Assembly: GCA_002377645.1 (NCBI GenBank)
Contig: DFQF01000070.1
Span: forward strand, 34,244-98,243
Direction: 5' to 3'
DNA: 64,000 nt
Source: Nitrospinaceae bacterium UBA3496
GTDB taxonomy: Bacteria > UBA8248
Position numbers and translations under genes: made by a program. Below the pieces are notes generated by a model that saw only the letters and a list, made by a program, of their open reading frames with translations, had not been told where the DNA came from and made no database searches. Below are positions 41,801 to 51,401 of the stretch, one piece after another (positions within the stretch are counted from its first letter, which is position 1; each line of letters starts with the position of its first letter).

Positions 41801-42505
41801 CTATTTTTTAAAGGGCGAAACAAATCTTTTCTTGTACCAATAAATCGCAAGAGTATCTACAAAACCTACAAAAATTCTATTTCCCATTCCATATTTTGAC
41901 ACTCCAGACTTTCTAGGGCGATCTTTTATAAGGACTTGATTAACTTTGATACCATGGAATTGGAGTATTGTTGGAAGAAATCTATGCATTCCCCTAAAGG
42001 GAACTAGATCAACTAGAACTTCTTTTCTAAAAACTCTATAAGTACACCCAGCGTCTTTGATACCATCTCTTAAAATCGTATTTCTAAAAATATTTGCGAT
42101 TTTCGTTGATATTTTTTTACTTAGAGAATCTGCTCTGCTAGGGCGAATTCCGCATACGGCACCATAACCTTCAAGAGAATCTATTAAATAAGGCAGATCT
42201 GCAGGATCATTCTGCAGATCTGCGTCCATTGTAACAACAATTGCTCCTCTAGATGACCTGAATCCTGTTAATTGAGCTGCACTCTCTCCCTGATTAACCA
42301 AATGAGAAAGGAGAACAACTTCATTCCTATCTATATTTCGAATCTTCTGGGCAGTAGCATCTGAACTACAATCATCAACAAAAATCACTTCCCAAGTCGT
42401 ATCTAAACTCTCAAGTACAGGATATAGTTCATCCCAGAGAGAAGAAATATTATCCTCTTCATTAAAACATGGGATTATGACACTTATACCTAGATTACTA
42501 TCCAT
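41801..42505 (-). CDS. Family 2 glycosyltransferase (polyprenyl-phosphate sugar transferase, ArnC/DPM1-like)
   Basis: A GT-A protein of about 234 residues: GISVIIPCFNEEDNISSLWDEL, WEVIFVDDCSSDATAQKI, SHLVNQGESAAQLTGFRSSRGAIVVTMDADLQNDPADLP (the DAD metal motif) and KDAGCTYRVFRKEVL. The strand C-terminal to this matches dolichyl/undecaprenyl-phosphate sugar synthases, but the two C-terminal membrane helices of ArnC are missing. ATG at 42505 overlaps the GT39 stop by eight bases; GTG at 42517 is an alternative. It probably makes the lipid-linked donor used by the GT39 protein. Confidence 0.86.
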   Translation of the reverse strand: MDSNLGISVIIPCFNEEDNISSLWDELYPVLESLDTTWEVIFVDDCSSDATAQKIRNIDRNEVVLLSHLVNQGESAAQLTGFRSSRGAIVVTMDADLQNDPADLPYLIDSLEGYGAVCGIRPSRADSLSKKISTKIANIFRNTILRDGIKDAGCTYRVFRKEVLVDLVPFRGMHRFLPTILQFHGIKVNQVLIKDRPRKSGVSKYGMGNRIFVGFVDTLAIYWYKKRFVSPFKK

Positions 42506-43940
42506 AAATAGATTCACAATCTTTAAAATTAAAGAAAGACAAATCCTTCTTTACAATTTTTTCATTAAAGTAAAAAGTCACTTGTGAACGTTTCCTATGA
42601 CGATCATAAGATTTCCATTCTTCAAAATAACCACAAAAAATAATAAAAAAGCAAGACAAAACAACAAAGGAAAAATATATTGATAATTGGATTTTTTCTA
42701 GCAAGAATAATCTAATAGAAAACAGATAGATACAAACAGAGAAAATTATTATAAGAAGTGGAACAAATTTATATTCTAAATAAGAAATAATAAAAAAAGC
42801 AGCTCCTGAAACCATAATAAAAAGAACCAGCATGTAAGACACTGTAGACCAATAAAAGAATCTTTTCATTTGATTTTGACTAGATTCAGTCTGATCAAGA
42901 ATTACTCTTCCAACCATTAAAGATAAAAGTGGTAAAATAGGCAAAATATAGTGTGGCTGTTTTGCCGGAATAAAAGCAAAGCAAAGAAAGACAATTAAAA
43001 ATGGGAAAACTACGTAAGTCCATTCATCAGAAAATAACATTTTTCTTTTTTTCCAAAAAAAGAAAAATGTTATAGGAATAAAAACAGAAAATGGAAGGAA
43101 TAGATCCCATATTCGGAAAAAATAATAATAAAAAGGTTTGAAATGTTGTGCAGTTTCTCCAACAATTTTCAAATCGAATGGTTGTCCCCCTTCTAAGAGG
43201 AACCAATACATTGCTTCATCTGGGTTCCAAAGATAAAGCAACCAGTACCAACTTACGGAAACTAAAAGAGTGATTAATGACATAAATATAATATCAAAAG
43301 AAAAAATCCTGCGTAATCTTTTCTTAACCGCAAGAATTAGTAAAATTGGCAATACAACAACAAGAAAAATAACGTGGGCCTTCGCAAGAAATGCAATGGA
43401 AAACATAAAGAAAAATGAAACAAACAAAAAGATATTATATCTTTTGATTATCTTTTGAAAAATATATAAACAGGCGAAACAGGATGCCGAGAAAATCATA
43501 TCCGGTGCTCCTCTTCGAGCAAGGACAACAAATAAATAAGCAGAAAAAGTTATAAAAACGGAGAGAATCCCTAGATGGTCCCCACCTAACTCTTTTCCCC
43601 AAAGGAAAACAATAAAAAGCATAAGAAAAGCGGCTATCAAAGAAGGTATTCTAATTGAGTACCAACTAACGCTTCCAAAAAAATAAGAAATATATGAAGC
43701 AGTCCAATGATAAAAAGGTGGTTTTGTAATATAGGGCTTTCCATCTATCTTAGGTACTAAGAGATCGTTAGTTTCAACCATCCCTTTCACAATTTTAATA
43801 CTTCGTATCTCAACTGGCAACTTTGCAAGACCACCACCTATATTGAGAGAGATTAAAAAGAAGGGAACAAAAAGAATCCACAATTTAAATTGAGAAAAGA
43901 AATTTAAGATAAAAGATAAAAATGATTTTTCGGAAATCAT
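42498..43940 (-). CDS. Family 39 glycosyltransferase (ArnT/PMT-like)
   Basis: A 480-residue polytopic membrane protein with about ten or more hydrophobic helices. After the first helix comes the periplasmic loop VEIRSIKIVKGMVETNDLLVPKIDGKPYITKPPFYHW, whose acidic residue and KPPFYHW are the GT39/ArnT hallmark. The protein moves a sugar from a polyprenyl-phosphate carrier to an acceptor such as lipid A or protein. It is shorter than E. coli ArnT, which is about 550 residues. Starts with ATG at 43940, three bases after the DegT gene. Confidence 0.85.
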   Translation of the reverse strand: MISEKSFLSFILNFFSQFKLWILFVPFFLISLNIGGGLAKLPVEIRSIKIVKGMVETNDLLVPKIDGKPYITKPPFYHWTASYISYFFGSVSWYSIRIPSLIAAFLMLFIVFLWGKELGGDHLGILSVFITFSAYLFVVLARRGAPDMIFSASCFACLYIFQKIIKRYNIFLFVSFFFMFSIAFLAKAHVIFLVVVLPILLILAVKKRLRRIFSFDIIFMSLITLLVSVSWYWLLYLWNPDEAMYWFLLEGGQPFDLKIVGETAQHFKPFYYYFFRIWDLFLPFSVFIPITFFFFWKKRKMLFSDEWTYVVFPFLIVFLCFAFIPAKQPHYILPILPLLSLMVGRVILDQTESSQNQMKRFFYWSTVSYMLVLFIMVSGAAFFIISYLEYKFVPLLIIIFSVCIYLFSIRLFLLEKIQLSIYFSFVVLSCFFIIFCGYFEEWKSYDRHRKRSQVTFYFNEKIVKKDLSFFNFKDCESIYG

Positions 43941-43943
43941 AAC

Positions 43944-45062
43944 TTACGAACTTATGTCCATATAAGAAAATTCATTAACTTTCTCCAACACATAATCTAC
44001 TTTACTCTCTTCCATATAAGGATAGATTGGCAAAGATAAGACATCGTCTCCATAGTTTTCAGCAACAGGAAATGAACCTTTTGGATAAGACAAAAATTCA
44101 TACGCGGGATGAAGATGTACTGGAATGGGATAATGTAATCCCGTGCCAATTCCGGCATCATTTAGGAATTTTGACATTGAATCTCTTTTAGAGGTCCTTA
44201 TAACAAATAGATGCCAAGCTGGAGTTGAACCTGATGTAAAACTTGGAAGAATCAGTCCGGGAGTATTTTTTAAACCTTCTAAGTATTTCTTTGCGACAGA
44301 ATTTCTCATTTCATTCCACAATTTCAATAGAGGAAGTTTTGTCTTTAAAACCGCAGCTTGAATTGAGTCTATTCTATCATTTAACCCTACAGTACTGTGA
44401 ACATATTTCTCTGTTCTTCCGTGATTTGCATATGCTCTTATTTTTTCAGATAAATCTTGATCGTCTGTTGTAATCGCGCCGCTATCTCCAAATCCTCCTA
44501 AACACTTCGAAGGGAAAAAAGAATAACAAGAAATTAAGCCGAAAGTACCTACTCTTTGTCCATCAATAAAAGCTCCTTGCGCCTGAGCCACATCTTCAAT
44601 AAGCGTTAGTCCTTTTTCTATACAAATTTCATGTAATTCTTTGATAGGTGCAGGAATACCATAAAGATGAACAGGAAGTATGACTTTTGTATTTGAATTG
44701 ATAGAATTTTTAACTGACTCAAGTGAAATCTGTGCAGTATCAATATCTACATCACAAAGAACCGGTTTAAGTCCTGCCTGGACAATTGCCTCAACTGTAG
44801 GCACAGCAGTCAAAGTAGTCGTTATCACTTCTGACTCTTCAGGTAAATCGAGAGACTTCAACGCAAGGATAAGTGCGGAAGTCCCGCTTTTCAAACCTAC
44901 TGCGCAATCTCTATTTTCTAAATCGGCTAATAAATTCTCAAATTCTTTCACCGCAGTCCCACCAATAAAACTCGTTTTAGAGATAATATTCATCAGTTCG
45001 GTATCTATTTCATCTTTAAGGTTTAGATACTGGGGAAGTAAATCGACAAATGGGACTTTCAT
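43944..45062 (-). CDS. DegT/DnrJ/EryC1/StrS-family sugar aminotransferase
   Basis: A PLP-dependent sugar-nucleotide aminotransferase of about 372 residues. MKVPFVDLLPQYLNLKDEI opens it, GLKSGTSALILALKSL binds the cofactor phosphate, and the PLP lysine is in SCYSFFPSKCLGGFGDSGAITT. HGRTEKYVHSTVGLNDRIDSIQAAVLKTKLP and YPIPVHLHPAYEFL follow. ATG at 45062 (GAGGAAG upstream) fits the family better than GTG at 45083. It heads the cassette and, with the Gfo/Idh enzyme, would give an aminosugar donor for the GT2/GT39 pair. Confidence 0.9.
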   Translation of the reverse strand: MKVPFVDLLPQYLNLKDEIDTELMNIISKTSFIGGTAVKEFENLLADLENRDCAVGLKSGTSALILALKSLDLPEESEVITTTLTAVPTVEAIVQAGLKPVLCDVDIDTAQISLESVKNSINSNTKVILPVHLYGIPAPIKELHEICIEKGLTLIEDVAQAQGAFIDGQRVGTFGLISCYSFFPSKCLGGFGDSGAITTDDQDLSEKIRAYANHGRTEKYVHSTVGLNDRIDSIQAAVLKTKLPLLKLWNEMRNSVAKKYLEGLKNTPGLILPSFTSGSTPAWHLFVIRTSKRDSMSKFLNDAGIGTGLHYPIPVHLHPAYEFLSYPKGSFPVAENYGDDVLSLPIYPYMEESKVDYVLEKVNEFSYMDISS

Positions 45063-45201
45063 GAAACTATTCTTCCTCTCCACTTGAATAAAAGATATTT
45101 AATAATCTGACTTAAAATTTTTTAAAAATCTACAATCATACGAATAATCTAATTGTATAAAAATACAAATTCAAGGCGAATTAAAATCTAAAAGAAGTTT
45201 C

Positions 45202-45222
45202 TTTAGAATTTTTGATTCTAAA
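45202..45222. repeat. Inverted repeat in divergent intergenic region
   Basis: TTTAGAAT (45202-45209) and ATTCTAAA (45215-45222) form a perfect 8-base inverted repeat with a 5-base spacer. It lies between the divergent DegT cassette and the TSUP gene, where an operator could sit. The 248-base gap 45063-45310 shows nothing else clear. Confidence 0.35.
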
Positions 45223-45310
45223 AAATATTAGCATGAAACCTAGCTATATTTAATCGAAAAACGATAAAATACAGTTTCACTATTCTCAATCATAATCTCC
45301 AGGTGGAACT

Positions 45311-46069
45311 TTGGAAATAAATTCAGAAATTATTATCATATTCGTGATCTGCTCGTTTTTTATAGGATTTTTTAAAAGTACATTTACTACTGGAATAGGA
45401 TTAGTTCTCTTTCCAGTACTTGCACTTTTTTGGCCCACTAAACTAATCCTTGGAATAATTGCTGTTTTAATGTGGCTGACAGACTATTCAGCAGGTTCTC
45501 TTTTTTGGAAAAAATGGGAAAGTTCACTTATTAAAATCGTAGTTCCCGGATTTTATATAGGAATCTTTATAGGGACATTTTTACTGATTCAACTATCAGA
45601 TTTTTGGCTTAGGAAATTTCTAGGGATTGCCTGTATTATTTTTTCTTTTTTCCAAATCTGGAATGAAAAACAAAACAAATCATCGGAATCGAATGTAAGC
45701 AACTCAAAACTTAGTAGTTCTACTTCTGGAGTAATTTTGGGTATTATTGGTGGAATTACAAGTGCCATGTTCCACGCTGGTGGTTTAATCCTTAGTCTAT
45801 TTTATCTAAATAGAGGTCTAAAGAAAATCCCTCTTGTTGCAACAATCATTTTCACATGGTTTTGGGTAAATCCTTTTAAAGTTATGAATTTTTGGTATCA
45901 TGATTTAGTGAATAAGGAAATGATCTTTATTGCTATCTTGATGTTTCCAGTAAGTTTCTTAGGAAGTTGGATAGGGAGAAAACTTCTTTATCTTGTCCCC
46001 CAAAACGTTTTTAATTTTGGTCTCCTTTTTTTAGCTTTGCTCACTGCTTCGAAGCTTATAATAGAATAA
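45311..46069 (+). CDS. TSUP-family (TauE/SafE) membrane permease
   Basis: A 252-residue protein with about eight hydrophobic helices. FFIGFFKSTFTTGIGLVLFPVLALFWP and GVILGIIGGITSAMFHAGGLILSLFYLNRG are the paired repeats typical of the TSUP family. Members export or import sulfite, sulfoacetate, taurine or other organosulfur and small anions; the substrate here is unknown. TTG at 45311 follows AGGTGG. The amidohydrolase gene starts 17 bases later. Confidence 0.85.
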   Translation: MEINSEIIIIFVICSFFIGFFKSTFTTGIGLVLFPVLALFWPTKLILGIIAVLMWLTDYSAGSLFWKKWESSLIKIVVPGFYIGIFIGTFLLIQLSDFWLRKFLGIACIIFSFFQIWNEKQNKSSESNVSNSKLSSSTSGVILGIIGGITSAMFHAGGLILSLFYLNRGLKKIPLVATIIFTWFWVNPFKVMNFWYHDLVNKEMIFIAILMFPVSFLGSWIGRKLLYLVPQNVFNFGLLFLALLTASKLIIE

Positions 46070-46086
46070 TATTTCAGGAGTCATAA

Positions 46087-47175
46087 GTGTCATTTTCTAT
46101 AGATAATAAATTTCCAACAAGGATAATAGACTCAGATGTTCATCATGTTCCTCCTTCAACAGAGTCTCTTTTCCCATATCTAGCAAAACACTGGATAAAT
46201 TATATCAACGAAACTGGATATAAATCGCTACCGCAAGTCTCTTATCCTAAAACCGGACACGGAGGTGTAAGACAGGATTCTTTCCCACAAAATGGAGGGC
46301 CTCCTGGTTCTGATTTGTCATTTTTTCAAAAACAAGTTTTAGATGAATATAACATTAGTTATGCGATCCTAAATGGAACTTATTACAATGTTTCATTCTT
46401 AGGAATCCCTGAATTTGGGGCCTCTTTAGCATCTGCTCATAATAATTGGACAATTGAAAATTGGTTGCAAAAAGATTCCCGTCTTTTAGGATCGATTACT
46501 GTCTCTCTAAGTGACCCTAATCATGCAGTGGAAGAAATTAAAAGAGTCGGTCAAAGAAAGGACATGGTACAAGTCCTTTTCCCGGCTGGATCTCACTCTC
46601 CATATGGACAGAGAAAATTTCACAAAATTTATGAAATCGCAGAAGATTTAGAACTTCCTATTGCCATTCACTTTGGAGGCACAGGAGTCGGAACGGCTCC
46701 ACCACCAACTGCTGTAGGTTGGCCTACGTATTATATTGAATGGCATACATCTATGACTCAGGCTTTTATGACTCATGCAACAAGTTTTATTTGTGAAGGT
46801 GTATTTGAAACTTTTCCAAAATTAAAAATTATCCTGATAGAAGGTGGCGTTGCTTGGATTCCTGGTTTGCTTTGGAGATTAGACAAAAATTTTCTAGGGC
46901 TCCGACATGAAGTCCCATGGGTAAAACGGTTACCTAGTGAGTATTTCTTTGATCACTTCAAAATAACTACACAACCTATGGAAGAACCAGAATCAACACA
47001 AGATCTCTTAGAAATGTTTAGAATGGTAAAAGCTGAGAAAACATTATTTTTTGCCACTGATTATCCCCACTGGGATTTTGATTCCCCTACACATGCCTTA
47101 CCCAATACTCTAGACGAACAAACCAGAGAAAGAATAATGTTCAAGAATGCAAAAGAGACATATAATTTACATTAA
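46087..47175 (+). CDS. Amidohydrolase family 2 protein
   Basis: A 362-residue metal-dependent hydrolase or decarboxylase. [11 protein letters not shown] carries the DxDxH metal motif, with later ligands expected at AIHFGGTG, the [18 protein letters not shown] segment and [14 protein letters not shown]. The ACMSD/gamma-resorcylate decarboxylase group and related hydrolases share this plan; the reaction cannot be fixed. GTG at 46087 follows AGGAG. It ends 4 bases before the convergent EamA gene. Pairing with a TSUP permease suggests uptake and breakdown of a small organic acid. Confidence 0.87.
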   Translation: MSFSIDNKFPTRIIDSDVHHVPPSTESLFPYLAKHWINYINETGYKSLPQVSYPKTGHGGVRQDSFPQNGGPPGSDLSFFQKQVLDEYNISYAILNGTYYNVSFLGIPEFGASLASAHNNWTIENWLQKDSRLLGSITVSLSDPNHAVEEIKRVGQRKDMVQVLFPAGSHSPYGQRKFHKIYEIAEDLELPIAIHFGGTGVGTAPPPTAVGWPTYYIEWHTSMTQAFMTHATSFICEGVFETFPKLKIILIEGGVAWIPGLLWRLDKNFLGLRHEVPWVKRLPSEYFFDHFKITTQPMEEPESTQDLLEMFRMVKAEKTLFFATDYPHWDFDSPTHALPNTLDEQTRERIMFKNAKETYNLH

Positions 47176-47179
47176 ACAC

Positions 47180-48067
47180 TCAAGTACTTTCCTTGTTTAC
47201 TAGATAGATACCAAGCGCAATAAGGAAAGAACCTGTTATCATAAAAAATGTTAATGGTTCTGAAAGAATAAGTGCCCCAAGAAAAACACCAAACAAAGGA
47301 CATAGGAACATAAAAGCACTCACTCTTTTAGCAGGGAATTCTTTGATTAACCAAATCCATAAAATTATAGTTAATCCAGTACCAACAATTCCATTAAAAC
47401 CAACCCCAGTAATCACATTTAAATCGACTGTGTCGGGAAGAGATTCATTAAAAATAAAGGCTAATAAAACGAATGGAATGACCGCAAAAAGCTGTGTCCA
47501 TGCCGTAATTCTATACGCGTCTACCCCTACAAGATTCATTTTGAGATATAAAGATTGATATGCCCATACCAAAGCAGCAAGAATTACAAGAACATCTCCA
47601 AACCAAGTACTACCGCCTTTCGAAGAGAGATTGTCACCAAACAAAAAAACCATCCCTGCAAATGCAGAAACAAAACCTATTACCGCTTTCAAACCAACTT
47701 TCTCTTCTTTCGCAATCAATGTAGCTAGTGCCACATACAAAAGTGGTTGAACATATAAAAATAATGAGGCTCGTCCCGCCGTACTATATACCAAGCCATT
47801 ATAATACAAGAGAAAAACAAGATTATGGAGAAAAATATTCACCCAAAAACTCGGTTTACTGCCTTTCCCCGTTATCTTTGGCGGACTGAATTTAGACTGC
47901 ATTATAAAAATTAGGATAAAAACTGTTATTGCTGAAACAAGACTTCTCATCCAAAGAAAGGAAAATGGCTCTAAAGAACGTAATCCAATTTTTGCAGTTG
48001 AAAAACTAAGGCCCCACAAAAAAGTCACAGAAATAACTAAAATCCAAAAACGCAAGTAAATTCCCAT
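47180..48067 (-). CDS. EamA/DMT-family transporter
   Basis: A ten-helix drug/metabolite transporter of about 295 residues, with two EamA repeats: LWGLSFSTAKIGLRSLEPFSFLWMRSLVSA and FGDVLVILAALVWAYQSLYLKMN, then FLCPLFGVFLGALILSEPLTFFMITGSFLIALGIYLV. It probably exports amino acids or metabolites. The start could be ATG at 48067 or TTG at 48082; neither has a clear ribosome site. Divergent from the HNH gene. Confidence 0.83.
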   Translation of the reverse strand: MGIYLRFWILVISVTFLWGLSFSTAKIGLRSLEPFSFLWMRSLVSAITVFILIFIMQSKFSPPKITGKGSKPSFWVNIFLHNLVFLLYYNGLVYSTAGRASLFLYVQPLLYVALATLIAKEEKVGLKAVIGFVSAFAGMVFLFGDNLSSKGGSTWFGDVLVILAALVWAYQSLYLKMNLVGVDAYRITAWTQLFAVIPFVLLAFIFNESLPDTVDLNVITGVGFNGIVGTGLTIILWIWLIKEFPAKRVSAFMFLCPLFGVFLGALILSEPLTFFMITGSFLIALGIYLVNKEST

Positions 48068-48212
48068 CCAATTAAAAAACAAATATATTTCTATTTATGC
48101 AGATAACATTAGAATTAATGATAAATCAAACGAAGAAAGAGAACTTTGTAAAACCACAAGGCTATCAAGTATTTCTACGATTTGATAATATCTCTTACAA
48201 AGGAGATTGATG

Positions 48213-48569
48213 ATGGCTAGGATAACTTTCAAACCTAAAAGAAAACTAATAAAGAATAAAAAAACGGCAAGTACAAGTTCAAACCAAAATATATCTGCAA
48301 AAGAAATTGCAGAGAAACTTAAAAGATATTCAGTTGTAAGTAAAAATGCTCCTGAATATAGAATTAAATCTCTAGAACTACATGGGTGGATTTGTGCGAA
48401 ATGTGGAAGGGAGTTTAACGAAACGAACTTACACGAACTTACTGTTCATCACAAAGACAGTAATCATAAAAATAATCCTTCAGATGGAAGTAATTGGGAA
48501 AACCTATGTATACACTGTCATGAAGATGAACATTCTAGAGATATTTTAAGCGACCATATCACGAAATAA
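48213..48569 (+). CDS. HNH endonuclease-domain protein (YajD-like)
   Basis: A small protein of about 118 residues with a basic N-terminus and a C-terminal HNH zinc-finger domain. GWICAKCGREF gives the first Cys pair, LTVHHKDSNHKNN the catalytic HH, and NWENLCIHCHEDEHSR the Asn, second Cys pair and last His. Close in layout to YajD. No toxin, intron or phage context is visible, so the target is unknown. Consecutive TTG ATG ATG occur at 48207-48215; ATG at 48213 is best spaced from AAAGGAG. The aroA gene follows after 12 bases. Confidence 0.75.
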   Translation: MARITFKPKRKLIKNKKTASTSSNQNISAKEIAEKLKRYSVVSKNAPEYRIKSLELHGWICAKCGREFNETNLHELTVHHKDSNHKNNPSDGSNWENLCIHCHEDEHSRDILSDHITK

Positions 48570-48581
48570 GAAAGCTATTTT

Positions 48582-49868
48582 ATGATTTTCAAAGTATCCC
48601 CTGGAAATGCTAATGGCTCTACTAATATTCCAGCTTCGAAATCCCATTCTATAAGAGCAATTGCTTTCGCCTCATTATCCGAAGGCGAAAGTATAATTTC
48701 CAATTTACTAGACTCTAATGACAGTAATTCTGCCTTGAAAGTGTACCAATCATTCGGAGCTAAAATTTCTAAAGATAAAGAAAACATAAAAATACAAGGT
48801 TTCAACGGAAAGCCAAAAGTTCCAAATAGTCTTATAAATGTCGGGAACTCTGGGACTACATGTAGAATAGCTTTGGGAACTGCAGCTTTACTTGATAATC
48901 AATATGCAGATTTTGATGGAGATTCACAAACAAGGAATCGACCAATGGGACCACTCTTGTACGCACTAAAAAATTTAGGGGCAAATATCAAAAATGAAAC
49001 CCAAAGCGGGAATCTACCCATAAGTATCGGAGGTCCTTGGACTGGGGGTTCAACAAAAGTTGATGGAATTACGAGTCAATTCACAACTAGTCTTCTAATT
49101 AATGCTCCTTTTGGATTGGATAATACTTATATTGAACCATTTAATCTGAATGAAAAACCATATGTTGAGATGACTTTATGGTGGTTAGATAAATTAGGAT
49201 TAAATTTTTCTCATGACAATTTAGACAAATTTAAAATCCCTGGGGGACAAACTCTAAAAAGTTTTGAAATTAGTGTACCAGCAGATTTCAGTTCTGCAGC
49301 CTTTTTGGCCGCTGCTGGAGCATTACCAGGTGGAAATGTCAGACTTAGTGGTTTAGACTTTACTGATCCTCAAGGAGATAAAAATTTCTTCGAAATATTA
49401 GATTCGATGGGAGCAAAGATAATGAATCATGATGATGGTTCTATTCAAGTAACAGGAAATAAACTTTTGGGTGGGGAATTTGACCTAAATGATACCCCCG
49501 ATCTTCTTCCAATACTCTCAATTTTAGGAGCCTTCGCAGAGGGAGAAACAAGAATAGTTAATGTGCCTCAGGCAAGAATAAAAGAAACAGATAGAATCTC
49601 CTCTATGAGGACTGTAATAGAAGACTTAGGCGGAAGAGCAAAAGAAAGTGAAGACGGTCTCACTATTTACGGCGAGGGACTTTCAGGAGGAAAAACCACA
49701 GGATTTAGTGATCATAGAATAGTTATGTCTTGTGCAATAGCAGGTATAGCTTCCAAAAATCCTGTAGAAGTCGATACTGCAGAAGCAGTCTCAATTACTT
49801 TTCCAAACTTTACTGACAAAATGCAAGATATAAACGTTTCTATTCAAACTCAAAACAAGTGGGATTAA
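48582..49868 (+). CDS. aroA: 3-phosphoshikimate 1-carboxyvinyltransferase (EPSP synthase)
   Basis: A 428-residue EPSP synthase, sixth step of the shikimate pathway. PASKSHSIRA (about 18-26) binds both substrates. The loop at 88-95 reads GNSGTTCR, where class I enzymes have GNAGTAMR. DGDSQTRNRPMGPLL, DGITSQFTTSLLI, VPADFSSAAFL, RIKETDRI and FSDHRIVMS follow. The GNSGTT variant resembles archaeal-type or other divergent EPSP synthases. ATG at 48582. It is away from the aroF gene at 10955-11974. Confidence 0.93.
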   Translation: MIFKVSPGNANGSTNIPASKSHSIRAIAFASLSEGESIISNLLDSNDSNSALKVYQSFGAKISKDKENIKIQGFNGKPKVPNSLINVGNSGTTCRIALGTAALLDNQYADFDGDSQTRNRPMGPLLYALKNLGANIKNETQSGNLPISIGGPWTGGSTKVDGITSQFTTSLLINAPFGLDNTYIEPFNLNEKPYVEMTLWWLDKLGLNFSHDNLDKFKIPGGQTLKSFEISVPADFSSAAFLAAAGALPGGNVRLSGLDFTDPQGDKNFFEILDSMGAKIMNHDDGSIQVTGNKLLGGEFDLNDTPDLLPILSILGAFAEGETRIVNVPQARIKETDRISSMRTVIEDLGGRAKESEDGLTIYGEGLSGGKTTGFSDHRIVMSCAIAGIASKNPVEVDTAEAVSITFPNFTDKMQDINVSIQTQNKWD

Positions 49869-49876
49869 TTTAAAAA

Positions 49877-50209
49877 ATGCCTATTTACGAGTATAAATGC
49901 AAAAATTGCGATTTCATTTCAGGCCATCTGATTTTAAAACCTTCTGACAGAAAGAAGATTCTTTGCAGGAATTGTAATGGGAGTAAATTACGTAAAATAG
50001 TCTCTAGATTTGCGACCCACAAAACTGAATCTCAACGAGTGGCTGAATTTGATCCTACTAAAAAAACTGACGACTCTTTCTATAAAGATGATCGAAATAT
50101 AGGTCTTTGGGCACAAAAAAGAATGCAGCAATTAGGAATGGATACAGGTGATTCTTTTAAAGAAACTTTAGAGAAAGGACGTTCGAAAAAAATATTAGAT
50201 AACTTGTAA
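49877..50209 (+). CDS. FmdB-family zinc ribbon protein
   Basis: A 110-residue protein. MPIYEYKCKNCDF and ILCRNCNGSKLRKIVSRF supply two CxxC pairs for one zinc, the FmdB (PF09723) hallmark. The rest is polar. FmdB proteins are proposed regulatory proteins of unclear function. ATG at 49877 starts 8 bases after aroA, so they share a transcript. It faces the convergent CvpA gene 24 bases later. Confidence 0.85.
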   Translation: MPIYEYKCKNCDFISGHLILKPSDRKKILCRNCNGSKLRKIVSRFATHKTESQRVAEFDPTKKTDDSFYKDDRNIGLWAQKRMQQLGMDTGDSFKETLEKGRSKKILDNL

Positions 50210-50233
50210 AAGTTTATTGCATTCGCAAAATTT

Positions 50234-50719
50234 TCAGAATCCAAATGAAGAAAACAAATCATAAATATGACTTTTTATTTTCTTTAAAAATGGAAAAAAC
50301 ATCGTATTACTTTTTACCATAAATTTAAAATCTAACGTATTACTATTTGATAAAAATGGGAAAATTAGGAAGAAAAAAATATATCCTTTCACAGTACATA
50401 CGATTCCTCCTAAAAATCGACTAAAACATCCCTTAATTTTCAAATTGATGAATTTGAAAATCGCAAATAAAATTAAGGATTGTAAGAACCAAAGAAAAAT
50501 AAAAAGTGTCCATCCTAAGGCAGTTGTTCCAAAACCATAAGTTCTAAATAATGAGTTTAGTGAAGGAAAATAAACTTGCGTAGAAGTTCCTAAATAGAAA
50601 GCTAGAATCATTATACCTAATGAAAGCAACTCCTTTATTGTACCCTTTAGGGAACCCCTTAAAAAAAGAAGGAAAATAACGACAACAAACAATAAATCTA
50701 AAAAGGGAAAAGATTGCAT
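50234..50719 (-). CDS. CvpA-family membrane protein
   Basis: A 161-residue protein with about four hydrophobic helices. FPFLDLLFVVVIFLLFLRGSLKGTIKELLSLGIMILAFYLG is the N-terminal CvpA pattern (D near the start, then RGxxxGxxxE). CvpA is linked to colicin V production, envelope integrity and biofilm, but its function is unclear. ATG at 50719. It lies 25 bases after rimI on the same strand. Confidence 0.78.
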   Translation of the reverse strand: MQSFPFLDLLFVVVIFLLFLRGSLKGTIKELLSLGIMILAFYLGTSTQVYFPSLNSLFRTYGFGTTALGWTLFIFLWFLQSLILFAIFKFINLKIKGCFSRFLGGIVCTVKGYIFFFLIFPFLSNSNTLDFKFMVKSNTMFFPFLKKIKSHIYDLFSSFGF

Positions 50720-50744
50720 ATTTCTCCTACCTCGAAAATTGATT

Positions 50745-51245
50745 TCATAAGTTCTGGAGCCACATTATTAATGCATCCTCTTTTTTTCCATTATCAACAT
50801 AATAATCTTTTCGCATTGCTATAACTGAAAACCCAAATTTCTCATAAAGTCCAATTGCGGGTTTATTTCCTATTCGAACCTCCAGAGTTGCTCTCTGAGC
50901 ACCAATTTGATTAGCCTCTTCTAATATTTTTTCCAGAAAAAAACTCCCCAAACCATTCCTTTGAAATTTTTGTGAAATCGCAAAGTTTAAAATATAGCAC
51001 TCATCTACAATCATTTGCCAAAAAGAATAGCCATGAATTATAGAACTCTTATCTCCACCATCAATAACGGTAGAATGATGTACTTCACTTTCTAAACCAA
51101 AATAAAACAAATCAGCAAGAATTTTTTCTGACCATGGAAATGGATACACTTCTCGTTCAATATTTAGAACACTCGCAATATCTCTTTGTTTCATATCTCT
51201 TACTATCAGATCAGAAATATCATAGTTTTTTTGATTAAAATTCAA
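50745..51245 (-). CDS. rimI: Ribosomal protein S18-alanine N-acetyltransferase-like GNAT
   Basis: A GNAT acetyltransferase of about 166 residues. IVRDMKQRDIASVLNIEREVYPFPWSEKIL, then NFAISQKFQRNGLGSFFLEKILEEA (acetyl-CoA loop QxxGxG form) and GAQRATLEVRIGNKPAIGLYEKFGFSVIAMRKDYY follow the RimI pattern. The frame is open to 51296, but TTG at 51245 has GAGG seven bases upstream and gives the usual RimI length, so I prefer it. No tsaB is next to it. Confidence 0.85.
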   Translation of the reverse strand: MNFNQKNYDISDLIVRDMKQRDIASVLNIEREVYPFPWSEKILADLFYFGLESEVHHSTVIDGGDKSSIIHGYSFWQMIVDECYILNFAISQKFQRNGLGSFFLEKILEEANQIGAQRATLEVRIGNKPAIGLYEKFGFSVIAMRKDYYVDNGKKEDALIMWLQNL

Positions 51246-51401
51246 TGTTTTACCTCGAAAAAGTAATACATTTAACGCCAAAAGATTATCTTGCAAACAT
51301 CGACTTACGATTACAATAATATTAATATGAGTTAAAATCAGTAATAATTATTTAGACATCTAATGTATCAAATCATGAACTTAACGTAGGAGATACTAAT
51401 A

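Noticed and set aside
48186-48206. Inverted repeat ATCTC/GAGAT at the ribosome site of the HNH gene
   Set aside because: Only five pairs, and GAGAT is simply part of the ribosome site. Too weak to call a regulatory hairpin.
48213-48569. HNH protein as part of a restriction system with dam
   Set aside because: The two are almost 28 kb apart, and the HNH gene sits by aroA with no methylase or specificity gene beside it. It is treated as an orphan.
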